A stretch of 64,000 nt of DNA from Coprinus comatus (lineage: Eukaryota > Basidiomycota > Agaricomycetes > Agaricales > Agaricaceae): positions 186,001 to 250,000 of the forward strand of contig JAWPGT010000009.1 of the NCBI GenBank assembly GCA_034638255.1. Reading direction: 5' to 3'. Both the position numbers and the translations under genes were made by a program. The notes under the pieces are model-generated. The model did not search any database. It was given only the letters and a program-made list of their open reading frames with translations, and had not been told where the DNA came from. Of this stretch, positions 1 to 11,749 are shown in pieces. How positions within the stretch are numbered: position 1 is the first letter of the stretch; every line of letters starts with the position of its first letter.

Positions 1-1660
1 CCTTTGATCTAGAAATCATCAGCCATGCTCGATACCAATAGACGATAACACATACTAGAGATCTTAAATGAAGCTAAATCTCCCAAATCTTGCCCATCGA
101 CGCCGCGACCTCCAAAGATATACATGACATCATCTACAATAGCGGCAGCATGCCCTTCCCGAGGTGATGGAATATAACCAATACAGCTGAGTTCCGACCA
201 TTTTCGGGTATTCAAATCGAACGCCCAAGTGTCATTGTAGTGATACTGGCCGTCGGTTCCACCAAAGCTATAATAGGACACAAAAAGTCCTGTCAACATA
301 CGGTTTCCATCTGAACAATAGAAACCCACATAATAATGCGATCTTCATGGGTAATACAAACATGACCTGTACGCTGCGGCGGCCGTTCCTGACTTACAGG
401 TTCATAAAGTTCCCACATGGCCTTCGTTCTCACTAATGCGCAAAAGATTTAGTTCAAGGGCAAGTCACCGAGAAGTAAATTAGATGAGCACTTACATGAA
501 TTGAGATCAAACGACCACAAATCATTAAGAAATACACCATCCACTTGTCCACCAAATACAAAAAACTTGGAGCCCATCATAGTCACGGCATGGCCGTAAC
601 GCCCACAGGGAGAAGGACCATGTACCGTAACCTTGGTCCACTCTCGGGAAACTGGACGATATACGTTATTAGTACGCGGTATGAAACTACGCAATAAATA
701 CATACCGAGGTTCAACAAGTAAAGCCCGTCATCCTGAGGCTCATTTCCTCGGCTCGTAGGCTCCGTCTTGGTATCTCCACCCCATACAATAAGCACACTG
801 CTAACCAGGGCACTTGCATGGCCCACTCGAGGACTAGGAACTTCACCAGCTGTTTGCAATAATGTAGCAGCATTCTCCTTTGTAGAATACAAATACAGAT
901 CATTACGAGCAGCCTCTCGTACAAGACCACCGAAAAGATATAACTCCCCAGAAGCAGTTGCATTGGCAGGTAGCGCGTGCCCATATCGAGGGAAAGGTGG
1001 AGGTGAGGGTGTTTGCGGTTGAACCGCGTTAGGCTTTGGTAGAATAGCGGGGGGTAAAAGGACAAGGCGACGCGCAGACCAAGGGAAAGCAGAACGTTCG
1101 CGTGGTGGCTGTTGTTGCTGTCTCACAGGCTGTTGTGATTGAGGAATTTGCTGAGGCTGAGGGGGTTGCTGTTGTTGAATTGGCGGTTGTTGATGCTGCA
1201 TTTGAGGGGGTTGTTGTTGTTGCATTTGAAGGGGTGGTCGTTGCTGTAATTGTTGCTGAGGTTGAAGGTGCTGAACCTGCGCCATATTCGAGTTCTGTAA
1301 ACTAGCCCCTGGTGGACTACCACCCCTCATCCTCTGAATACCCATGTTGCTAAGCAAAGGAGGAGAAATTAGGCATCAGCAAACCGAACAATCATCCCAG
1401 GCACATGTATAAAAGTAGGCCAAAAGCGGCTGACAACAGGGGGGAGGAATATAAGGGAATGAAAAGAAGGTACGAAAAACTCACGGACTATCCATAACGT
1501 TGTCAGTACGCAAGGCCGGCTGTTGAGGTTGAGCAATTGGAATATTTGTATCCTTGCTGGCACCGGAGGATAGTTGAGCAAGGGCCTGGCTTGGTGTTTG
1601 AGCAACGGTCACATTGGGATTATTATTGTGGGCATTCTTCTTCCTTGAGAAGAAGGACAT
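1..1660 (-). CDS. tea1: Kelch-repeat cell-end marker protein, Tea1-like (3' part outside window)
   Basis: The start ATG is at 1660 and the protein begins MSFFSRKKNAHNNNPN. A first exon of about 60 codons is followed by an intron and a long exon (about 1357 to 710). That exon has a Gln/Pro-rich linker and then Kelch blades: FPRYGHALP, ELYLFGGL, SPRVGHASALV, GRYGHAVTM, FFVFGGQ and NDLWSFDL. Further blades (PREGHAAAI, VMYIFGGRG) continue to the left edge, so the C-terminal part is missing. An intron with a CTAATAAC branch point separates the YLLNL and VSREW exons. In the Tea1/Ral2 family the Kelch propeller is followed by a long coiled coil and marks cell ends through microtubules. That role is family knowledge, and the coiled coil cannot be seen here. 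The poly-Gln stretch (about 1090-1270) is low-complexity coding DNA. Confidence 0.85.
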
Positions 1661-2451
1661 TCTCCGGGATCTCGTTCCAAAGAGAGACGGTATGGTTGAT
1701 TGTTAAAGCGGCGTAGTGATTATTTATGATTTGAAGTGGTATCACAAACCCTAACGCTAGCGGAAGAAGTCCGTGGTGTGGAAAATGTATAGGAAATTAC
1801 AGAAAATAAGAGAAGACAGGGGGACGTGTAGCGTGAAGGGAGGACTGGACGGGGCGGGAGAGTTGGAATGACCAACAATTCTTTTTCCCAACACCAATCA
1901 ATACCCTGTTTACCCCTGTTTGTCCCCCCCACACTACCTTACTCTTCGTCCCTCACCTCCACCAGCACACCACCGGGCCCTTCGCAACCATCTACCCGCC
2001 AATTCCACATCTTTGGCTACGGCCATATATAATTGTTCAAACACCTCTTCTGTGCTACCTACTTTCTAATGTACCAGCTATTACATGATTATAATATCAC
2101 AAAATAGGGTGCATATCTGTTCCTTGAGCACTAGCTATAAACTACTGTAAATCATATGCCCTTACATGTGTTGATGTCAATCTCGTCTCACTGCAACACG
2201 ACCATCAAACGCATCATCTCGCCACGCCCAGCCAATGTCAAAAACCTCCATCGAACATACTGACTAATAAATTAATCCAAATCCCGCCAATCAGCCCAAA
2301 AATACACTGTTCCCAACTATAGACGGAAAGGGTCATTCATCTCACGCAAGCTACACAGCATCGCATACAAGCGTTCCGAATATATATAAGAACCTAGGAA
2401 CCATGAAAATTATCTCTATATCCAAGTACCACGAAAAATGAAATAATATAT
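1661..2451. other. intergenic: tea1 5' flank and dna2 3' flank
   Basis: This is the 790-base gap between the start of the Kelch gene and the end of dna2, both on the minus strand. It must hold the tea1 promoter and the dna2 3' end. I see no convincing gene, only short antisense frames and A/T-rich tracts near 2340-2450. Confidence 0.5.
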
Positions 2452-5400
2452 CTACATCCCATCATTAATAACATCCTGCAACAACACTTTACCTTTCAAA
2501 ATCCCAACATCAACGCCACTCTTCCTCATTCGCTTAAAAGGCCTCTCGTTCCCAGCTTCCGAAGAATCACCTTCAAATTCTCGATTCTCCTTCCCCTCAA
2601 AGTCCAAACCCTGATCTATATCCATATCCATATCCATATCTCCCGGCGGTTCGCTTCTCTTAGAACGCGTAACACTCACAGCCTCACCACTTCCAACTTT
2701 AGAAGAACAAGAACTTGTAGCACCCTTGAAACCCACATTCGTCAGTGGAGTTCCGGTATCACCTGGCGCAGTAGCAGAGACAGGAACGATTCCCAAATGT
2801 GATGAATCAATGTTGTGGAACACATGTGCCCCATCTGGCATCTTCATCACCCATCCTTTTTCATCCATCAATTCAAAAAACTCCTTTAACAGCGGCGTAG
2901 ACTCCAATGTTGTCCTTGATCCAAAAATAATCAACTTAGATCGTGCCCTTGTAAATGAAACATTCATCCTCCTCCAATCTCTCATTAATTCACCAGTCTA
3001 AAAATAACATATCAATATACCTTCAAAAAAAACGTACTGATTATAAAAAAAATATTCACCTTAGTCTCATCATTAGACCTAACCATTGAAAAGATAATGC
3101 AATCCTTATCCCTCCCCTGACTTCTATCAGCAGTTAAAATCTCCACATCCTTCCTCCCACCCAACAAATGCGAAATCAACTTGACCTGTTGTCTATATAA
3201 CGCGATAACTCCAATCTGATCTGGTAAAACTCCTCCAAGCATCAAAGCCTCAGTAACCTGGCGTACAAGTTCAGCTTCTATCACGTTCTGGATAAGATCC
3301 CCAGATCTAGATTCTCTCGCAGGTATACCATCCGTATTCACAAACACGGCTTTACACCTACAAAGCCCTTCAAGTCAACAATATCTTTGTAGAAAAGAAA
3401 AGAAAAGCATACCTTTCATCCAATAACTTCGCCAACCAACACCGGTCCGCAATCTCACCACAAACCTTCCCAACACATAACTCTTGCACATCTTCCCTCT
3501 TCGGTAAAAACAGCTTCCTATTTCTAACAGCTTCAGAACCACATTTCAACCTTTCACCATAAATCAATCGATTCGACAATGTCATAATCTCTTCATTCAT
3601 CCTATATTGTTCAGCAAGTTCGATCACAGCTTTCGGATATGCATCTGAAAGTCTTCTGAATAATGATATATCCAAACCACCTTGTCTCGCTGCTACACTT
3701 CGTACCTAAGCCAAGAAGTTCAATTAATGAAAGGCAAAAAAATAAATAAAAATGGGTGCAAACATACGAGTGGAGGTAATTGGAAATGATCTCCAACAAG
3801 TACAAAAGTTTCCGCAAATCGTAAAGGACCTAAACAAGTTGGTAAAGTAATCTGTGAAGCTTCATCCACAATACAATAATCGAATTTTCTTCGACTAAAT
3901 AACGCACTATAATATCATATCACAATTAGCACCGATCTTCAGAGTAGAACACGAAAAAATAACTTACTGATCAACAGAAAGACAAGTAGTAGCAACAACT
4001 GGTGGACTCATAAGTTGCATCTCCAACTGTTCAACCGTCGTTGCCTGTTTTCTACTAGCCAACGTAAACTTATGCACATCCGGATGAATCTACGACAACA
4101 ACAACAATAATCAATCATTAAAAAATAAATTTCAAAAGAAAAAAGAAAACCTTACTTTATCCAAATTCCCCAACCTCAAAACTCCAAATTCAACTTCTCC
4201 CATTTCACACAACCTCAACAAAACATTATCAACCGCTGAATGCGTATACGCACTCAAAAGTACACTCTTTCCCATTCCCACAAGTACTTTAACCAAACTC
4301 GCAATCACACTCGTCTTTCCCGTTCCTGGCATTCCAAGAATCAAAGTATAATCCTTCGCACTTAATACCTTCTCCACTGCATATTTTTGATTCGTATTCA
4401 GATGTTTCGTATGTTGTTCGATTTGATATTCTTGTCGATTTCCTATCCCCTCTTCCCCTTCCTCTTCCACAGTGTTAGACGAAGAAGAAGAAAAATCTTC
4501 AAATTCAGGTTCTCTTAAATCAACAACCAACTCCAACCTCTTCTTATCACCTTCCGCATAAAACATCTGAGCCAGATTATCTCTAATCCTCGCCATACCA
4601 CCATACAAATCATCTTTATCAATCCTAAACACCACTTCCCCTTCTCCATCTTCTCCTTGTGTTGAATATTGTCTTTTACCCAACCTCCAACCAATCTTTT
4701 CCAAATCCAATTCATGATCAACACCAACAACAACTTCAGTTGGTGTTAATTCCACTACAAACCCTCTAGCCAAAGCTAATAAATCAGGTTCAACAGAAAC
4801 AGTTATAGGTTCTCCTATACTCATTTGTCCACTTAATAAACTTGGAAATGATTTTTCCTCCTCCTCCGTTTTCTTCTTCTGTGTTTTAGTTTGGATTTTG
4901 GATTTGGTTTGCGTCTTTAACTGAGTATCCCTAGAAGCTCTAACAAACCTATAAGTAAACTTATGAATCTTATCCTTCCCAGCATTAACCAAATCAACAT
5001 CCACATCCACATCTACATCCATCTCATTCAAAACACTCGCAACCGAACTCATTTTAACAATCCCATTCGTCCTCTCTAGATTCTGATTCTGAATTTGCAT
5101 CTTGATTTTTGAATCTTGCGAATTCGAATTCGAATTCGAATTAACAGATCTCCAAGTCTTAACATCCCAACCTTTATCCATAACCATCATACTAAAACAC
5201 CTTCCCTTCTTTTCTCTTTCTTCCGCACCCATCATCCATAATTCTTTCTTAAACCTATGAATATCTCTTTCCTCCAACGAAATCAATCTTTCCCATTTCT
5301 TGAAAAAATCAAGTTGAGTTCTTGTTAAATGTGATGTTTTGACTTCATATGTAGTCGCTATCGGCGATGTTGTATCTTCCACATTCTCGACTGCCTACAC

Positions 5401-7241
5401 AAAAAAATTAAAATTAAAATAAATAAAACATCATTGGACGGAGGGAAGAAGAAACATACCCTTCGATACAACATACAAGTATCCAAAACATAACACCTCT
5501 TACAAATCCTCTCATCATCAATCGTACTAGGTAAAAACCTAGCATCCTCTCTTTCACCATTACCATCTACTCCTAAACCTATCTCAACCTCTCTACCTTC
5601 CTTCTCCCTTTCCCTATGTCTCCTAACCATAAACCCAGCCATCTCATTTCTAGCAATAACCAACCCTCTCAATTCATTCCTAACAACTGGAACTCTAACA
5701 ACCTCTTCTCTTTGCGTATAATACAACAACCCACTTTCAACTTCCTGATGATACCTTTCCGAAACCAATAAAGTATACAACATAGTTTGTGCTCTATGTT
5801 GCATATTTGCCATTGAACGACCTGTTTTGATTTCAAAAGGTACTGCACCAGTTACTATTTCTTGAGAAGAGGATTTTGGGAAATAATGGTTAATCCGTTT
5901 GGTTGAAGGTGAAGGTTTTGGATGTGATATCACCGTGTGTACCGTTGCGTCTATTTTACCTTTAAGTCCATAAGTAGGTGACCAAATATCTTCTTCTACA
6001 TCCATTAAATCAGTTATTGCGAGTAAAGGTTGACCATCATCAGATGTTGCTCTTGTATCCGTAAGTACACCTTCCGGCTAATGATATGAATATGAATCAG
6101 TATACTCTGAAGAGGAAACGAGTAAATGAGATGTATGTACCGTAGGCATAGCGCTAAGATACTTTCTCGCAAAAGTAACTAAACCTTTAGCTCGATTTTT
6201 AACCTCTCTAATAGCATCCTCAGCACTCATTTCAAGTCTAACAACATAAACCAAACTCTTCATAACGATTTCTTCAATCCTTTCTTCAATCCATTTCTCC
6301 TCCCAACATCTTTCAACTAAACACAACTGCATAACTTCATGAAGAATATTTCCCCAAACGAGAGCAGGTGTTACATCACTTGTTGAACGGACTAGTGAAG
6401 AGAGTAATGGTTTGCGTAAGCATTCGATGGCATTAGATAGGGCGGTAGCGGTTATGAGATTGTCTGGGTGCAGAATTAGGTAGTTTGATTTGGATGTAAC
6501 GTGGATTTCGGAAGTTAGATTTGATGAGGAGGTAGGGAGGGTGGTAAATGTGCCTATAATGTTCACGGTATCGCCTGTATTGTAGAGGTTATATATGTAC
6601 TGTCAGTGTTAAGGAGAAAGGTGCTGACCTATTCGGACGTCCGTTGCGAACCAATCGTCTTGTAAAATGACAGAACGTCTTTCATCGCCCGCTTCTACTC
6701 GAACAGTCAATTTCTAAATAGAAAGAATTAATAATGTTTCAAAAACGAAATATGAAGAATAAATCACCTTTTGAAAACGACCTGCTTCTGATTCCGCAAT
6801 AGACTCTACAAAACATCTAGTACAAACATCCTTGCGGTATTCTCTTTCTGGAACCTTTGGTAATGGTTTCCTTGGAGAAGCCAGCTTCCCCAGCAATACA
6901 GGAGTCCTAGGTTTCATTGGTGTAGCCTTTTTGGGAGTCATAAAATCATTCATATCGTCCCAATTCCAATCTTCTGCACCTTCAAGAAGCGCATCCATAT
7001 CAATATCCTCAGTTGGGGCTGTTACAGTCAAAGTAGGTAATGAGTCAACATCCTTGCTCTTTGATTTCTTGGGCGTTTGATTTGGGGTTTTCATTTTCTC
7101 GAGAACGCGCTCAACTCGCTTTGGTATCTTTGACTTGGAAGGGGTTGAAGGCGGGTTTGTGGGAATTGTAGTATCTAGACCAGCAAGTAAGGCTTGCATA
7201 AAATCAACCTCATCTTGTTGAGAGGCTTTAACAGGAGGCAT
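2452..7241 (-). CDS. dna2: DNA replication ATP-dependent nuclease/helicase Dna2
   Basis: This is a multi-exon gene on the minus strand with many 50-70 base introns. The start chosen is [14 protein letters not shown] at 7241; an in-frame Met at 7331 is also possible. The N-terminal part is low complexity. It is followed by a RecB-like nuclease with [18 protein letters not shown] and the PFEIKTGR active-site motif. A CX2CX5C cluster ([12 protein letters not shown]) with an upstream Cys fits the Dna2 Fe-S cluster. The C-terminal superfamily 1 helicase shows Walker A (GMPGTGKT), [19 protein letters not shown] and [11 protein letters not shown]. Dna2 trims long Okazaki flaps and resects DNA ends in the nucleus. 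The C-terminus is an Asp/Glu and Lys/Arg-rich tail ending at a TAG at 2452. The middle linker (about 4850-5150) is locally rich in Asp-Val and Ser-Asn repeats. Confidence 0.93.
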
Positions 7242-7402
7242 GGCGAGAGCTAAGGGCTTGATAGGCAGTAGATTGACGCGTTTAACCCCTCGTGTGAAAA
7301 CACGTAAATTAGGCTCACGTGTGCGCGTCACATTTAAGAGAGTGGATGGGTTTAAACTTCAAAAAGGCCTGTGATAAAAGGCAAGAATCACATTTCAATC
7401 TA

Positions 7403-7791
7403 CTAATCATTCCATGTGATGATGTCCTCTTCGGACTCTGTGTCGTGTTCCCGTTTTCGATGTTGCATAAGGCGATCGCGAGAGGGATAGAGACGGTTGC
7501 AGTCTGTGCCTTGAAGAATGTTAGAAGAATAGAGGGTAGATCGAGCAGAACATATACCATCGACCTTTAGGCCACAAATGAATATTGCAGTTCTGAAGAG
7601 GATGAGTATGGGCACTTGTGAAGTGAGAGCGAAAGACTGACTGGTCTGGGGATGTGACTTTTGCCGATGCCTGTGCTATTTGATACTGTTCGATTGTGGT
7701 TGTGCCTGGCAACGATGAGATGGGAAGAATGAGGAAGAGGGAACGTACCATCCTGATAAGCTGGGGTTGATTGTAGAGTGGAGGGCAACAT
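7403..7791 (-). CDS. possible small C2H2 zinc-finger protein
   Basis: A minus-strand reading that needs two or three short introns ends with IFICGLKVDGTDC, then NRLYPSRDRLMQH and RKREHD, and a short acidic tail with a TAG stop at 7403. The finger would be CX8CX12HX4H, with an unusually long Cys-Cys gap. One intron is convincing: GTATAT at about 7559, a TCTAAC branch point and an AAG acceptor joining VDG to TDC. The upstream exon choice and the start at 7791 are uncertain, and that ATG lies only 23 bases from the lipase ATG on the other strand. I cannot name a function. It could also be the 3' remnant of a larger zinc-finger gene. Confidence 0.4.
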
Positions 7792-7814
7792 AAGAAGAGA
7801 AGTGTGACGTCACA

Positions 7815-9979
7815 GTGTTGGATAGATGGTTGGACATGTCCTCCCGTCTAAATCTATTCACCCGCCTTGATACTCTGCTCTTCCAGCCCTCGCCAACGGA
7901 AAGCCAGCGCGCGTCGTTCGATAGCACCGAAGACATGCATCGGCCGATTCTCCGGTCATCTCCAGACTTTACTCTCCTCAGAGAAGCCCTCCACGAACCA
8001 CTCATCACCCGTCCTCCGCTCGCCCGTCTTCCTCCCTCATTCACCCCAAAGAGAATCAATCGACCCCCGCCCTTCTTCGACAATCTCACACGCTCAACCC
8101 TCCCAACTGCTTCTCTCTCTCCACCACTCTCAACTACCTCTTCTCATGATGCTACTTCAGTCACTCCTCCTCCAATCATTCTCAACCACTCCCCTCCTCA
8201 GAAATCTTCAATGGACACCCTCCGTCGCATGTCTCGTTACAGCTCTACCTCGGCTACCTTGACTGAAACCGAAACTACACCATCTACAACTTCATCATCA
8301 TTCTTACCGAATCTACCTAATCTACCTAATCTACCCAACTTCTCAGCCTCCTGGTGGTTTTCAGAATCAAATTCAAATTCACCAGAACCACCATCAACTC
8401 CTCTTCTTTCTGAAGAAGATCAAAACCAGCCTCTCAAAAAGAAATGTCCGTTAATACCTTCATCTAATCTAATACCTTACTCACTTCTTTTCGTTTAGAC
8501 AAATCTACCACCAATCCAGTTGTTTTTTGTCATGGTCTCTTGGGCTTTGACTTTTTGACGTTAGGACCTGCCATTGCTCCTTTCCAAGTCACCCATTGGC
8601 GAGGAATTAAAGAAGTACTCGAACAAAATGGTACAGAAGTTCTCATCACTCGTGTACCAGCTACTAGTAGTTACGTCGACCGTGCCAAAGTTCTTGAAGA
8701 ACGTGTATCCGCTGTATACCCAGGTGAAAGTGTTCATCTAATAGGTAAGCATCTGATCCTGTCCAAACACATTCTTTTAACCAAGTAAATATATTATTAC
8801 ATGTAGGACATAGTATGGGAGGCATAGATTGCAGATACCTAACTACACATTTAACTCAACGCAAATTCAAAGTTCTAAGCGTAACAACTATCGCAACACC
8901 ACATAGAGGTTCATCATTTGCCGATCATTTCTTAAAAACTGTAGGTCCAGATCGGATGCCTTCTGTAATGTCGTTGTTGGATATGTTACCAAATGGAGGT
9001 GGAGATGGAAAAGCTTTTGAATGTTTGACTGTGGATAATATGAAAAAGTTTAATGAGGAAACACCAGATGTGGAGGGTGTCAAGTATTTTAGTTGGGGTG
9101 CGGTTTATGAACCTGGGTTGATTGATACTTGGAAGTGGGTTGGATTTCGTCCGTTATCTTATGATTTATTGATTTATTTGTTTTGTAGATGGCCACATTC
9201 AGTGATTCTGGAGAAAGAAGGTCCAAATGATGGATTAGTTTCTGTCGAATCATCAAAATGGGTAAGCTACTCTCTTTTTCTAGTTCTCTCTCTAATATAA
9301 TTCATGGAAATAGGGAACATATCTAGGTACACTTCAACAAGTGAATCACTTGGATCTCGTAGGTTGGACGAATACTGCAAGATACAAATGGGCAGAAATC
9401 ATGGGAAAAGAAATTAAATTCCGACCAGCTACGTTTTATTTGGGTATTGTGGATATGTTGGGTAGGACGGTTGAAGGTCAGAAAGATGAACACGAACATG
9501 AAAATGAAAATGAAAATGAAGAGGCTGTTGTCGGTCAAGAAGAGTTACAAGCAGAAGGATCCAATCTTTCACAATCACAAAGTCAAAGTCAAAATCAAGT
9601 AGAAGAAACCCATACCGAGACGAAATCAAAGGATAAAGAAGTAGAACATGAAGAAGAAGAAAGAGAACAAATGGTTCATAGTTTAGAAGATGCTGGAGCA
9701 AAATCATATCCTATTGAAATTGGTAGTCCAGGTCCTACTATGGAAGTTGGAACACAGTTTCCTTTTAATCCCGAAGCTCTTTCACCTACTTCTACTTCTA
9801 CTTCTACTTCTACAACAACAACTAAGACAACGGCGACAACCTCAAGTAATGCAACTCCTACTCCAACTACAACTGTCACTCCCACTCCCACTCCCACTTC
9901 TAATTCCACTCATAATCCCAATCCGACGCATACATCTACATCTACAAAATCTACGACCCTACGGACAAATTCAAATTAG
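7815..9979 (+). CDS. alpha/beta-hydrolase, triacylglycerol lipase of the Tgl2 type
   Basis: There are five exons. The first encodes a Pro/Ser/Thr-rich leader of about 210 residues (start 7815; a second in-frame Met follows at 7836). Intron 1 (8446-8498) leads into NPVVFCHGLLGFD, the oxyanion region. The nucleophile elbow GHSMGG is split by intron 2 (8745-8806). ATPHRGSSFAD follows, then GPNDGLVSVES, which supplies the acidic residue, and QVNHLDLVGW, which supplies the catalytic His. Intron 3 starts GTGGGT near 9134 and joins TWK to WPHSV. The core resembles yeast Tgl2, a mitochondrial lipase; the location here is inferred. After about 9470 the protein continues for some 170 residues of Glu/His/Asn, Ser-Gln and Thr/Ser/Pro microsatellite-like repeats, which lipases do not need. 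Confidence 0.85.
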
Positions 9980-10467
9980 ATTAGATTAGAGGAATTTCTT
10001 TGTTTACACTAACTTTTTTTTCTTTTCTTTTGTTTTTCTCCCTTGATCGTTTGTTATACCATCTGAATTCACTACATAATGACGGTACTGGTACTTTTTT
10101 TTTTGCGTAATATCTATGTATATGGATTTGTTCGATCGATAAGGCAAAAAGACTATTGAGTATTTATTGAGTACTGAGTACATATATTCATAGTGGTACC
10201 AGATATTTCCACTTTTGTTGGGGGTTTCTAACTTCTAGCATAGTGAAATTATATTTGGGGGGGGGGGAGCTTCTTCCTGTACTAAAAATAAATAAATAAA
10301 AATGACAGTTGAATTCATGATTTGTATTCATAACTCCGCATTTTACGTGTCTAAAATTCCACTTCTAGCTGCTCTTGTGGTGCATATTCTCCACTTGAAG
10401 AGTGCTACGAGTTGTGTTGTGGAGTTGTTATATTTATACTCTACAGTGCAACACCAAGTTGGGATCT
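9980..10467. other. intergenic, T-rich 3' flank of the lipase gene
   Basis: This holds pyrimidine-rich tracts just after the lipase stop, a run of 11 G near 10258 and A/T-rich sequence. No gene was seen. Confidence 0.5.
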
Positions 10468-11326
10468 AACATCTTCAAGAAGCCTGAAGATAATGTCCCA
10501 GTAATAGTTTTTGCCACATGGCCCTGGACCCGTCATTATACTGGGAGATTGCTCCGCCATCATTAATTCATTACTCCCCCAACCACTTTTCAATCAATTG
10601 TACTTTTCACCGGTTTCTCCATCTTCCTGTGGAGATCAGTACCCATTATACTATATCAGTTAAAAAATGTTATAGAGGGTACCCTAACTCGCTCTCTGAT
10701 CTACCATGTCCAACTAGAGAAAAAAAAAATTGAAGTTAAGTTCATTAGAGTCAAAGCATATTATGTATGTAGAAAGATATAACACCTTTTCCGATAACGC
10801 AGAGAAAGACATATTTTATCGCAAACAATCTAATTACACAGTTGCAGTACATCAAAATTGAGAGAAGTCTGATCTACTGGTGTTTGCTTACCTTGAAAAA
10901 ACAAAAACAAAAGTGACCAAACGGATTGATTGACGTCTGGTGATTTTGTATCGTCTGGAGTATCCCGATTCCCATTATAAGAGTAAGGACACAAAGTTGA
11001 AAGAAAAAGGATAACTCACTCCAAGAACCTGAACCAGATACACATTTCGCGTCACCTCAAATTGAGTAGCCTCTTCAGGCGAAAGGTGACTGAGGTATAC
11101 ATCGGGGTTGTGAATTGACTTGTTCGACATGGTAGATTAGAGTGAGTTAGTGTACCCTCCATTTTAACTGATGTGGTATAATGGGTACTGACCTCCGCGG
11201 AAAGATGGAGAAACCGGTGAAAAGTACGGTTGATTGGAGGTGGTTAAGGGAGTAATGATGGCGGAGAAATCCACAGCAATGATTACAAACTATTATTGGG
11301 ACTGGATCTTCAAGGCTGGAAGTCCT
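10468..11326. repeat. imperfect inverted duplication of a gene 5' flank
   Basis: The left arm (about 10468-10716) and the reverse complement of the right arm (about 11121-11326) align over some 200 bases with small indels. Shared blocks include GCCATCATTA, ACTTTTCACCGGTTTCTCC, CAGTACCCATTATA and CTACCATGTC. Both arms end at an equivalent ATG, at 10706 on plus and 11130 on minus, so the two copies face each other. The left copy reads Met-Ser-Asn and then TAG. The right copy stays open for a short exon. This looks like an inverted segmental duplication of one promoter and start codon. Confidence 0.75.
10830..11130 (-). pseudogene. 5' exon of an unrecognised gene, probably truncated
   Basis: From the ATG at 11130 a 37-codon exon (MSNKSIHNPDVYLSHLSPE...) ends at a good donor (GTGAGT) near 11018. 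Downstream, several AG acceptors lead only to short frames with stops, and the last plausible one ends at 10830. The left arm of the inverted duplication begins beyond it. I read this as a gene fragment without its 3' body. The exon somewhat resembles the start of basidiomycete membrane proteins of the DUF6533 kind, but I would not assign it. Confidence 0.35.
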
Positions 11327-11749
11327 GAACGACAGGCCGTACGTTTGCAGAGACGATATATGTTACCGGATGATTAGTCTCTAGCCATCGCTTATCATGT
11401 TAACAAGCCAATGGATGAATACATCTGGATAGGCTTCCCGTAGTGGAAGCTCTGGTATTACTGTACCTTCAATCTCCGATCAGTGTAACACTCTCCTTTG
11501 CTTGTACTGACGGCAAAAAATGCAGTGCTAGTGTTGATCAGGCCTAGAAGCGAAATGACCTGGAATGTGTTTTGAAACCATTGGGACAGCTGACCTTACC
11601 AGGGACATCTTCAACATTTGCTGTGTTCCCTGCATTTCTTTTTGTACAAATTTGTATAAATAACATGATTGATATTCTTTGGTCTTGGGGGTTAGACATC
11701 ATGATTGAACTGATCTTGTGTATAGTTGAGAGGACACGGAAAGTGACCA
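11327..11749. other. intergenic, P450 3' flank
   Basis: No convincing gene was found. Short frames overlap the end of the P450 gene on the opposite strand. Confidence 0.5.

Noticed and set aside
1102..1305. Val/Ala/Glu-rich plus-strand frame
   Set aside because: It is antisense to the Gln-rich stretch of the Kelch gene; composition alone explains it.
7676..8089. 137-codon minus-strand frame
   Set aside because: Antisense of the lipase first exon, with no independent domain.
9676..9909. Val/Gly-repeat minus-strand frame
   Set aside because: Shadow of the Thr/Ser/Pro repeats at the lipase C-terminus.
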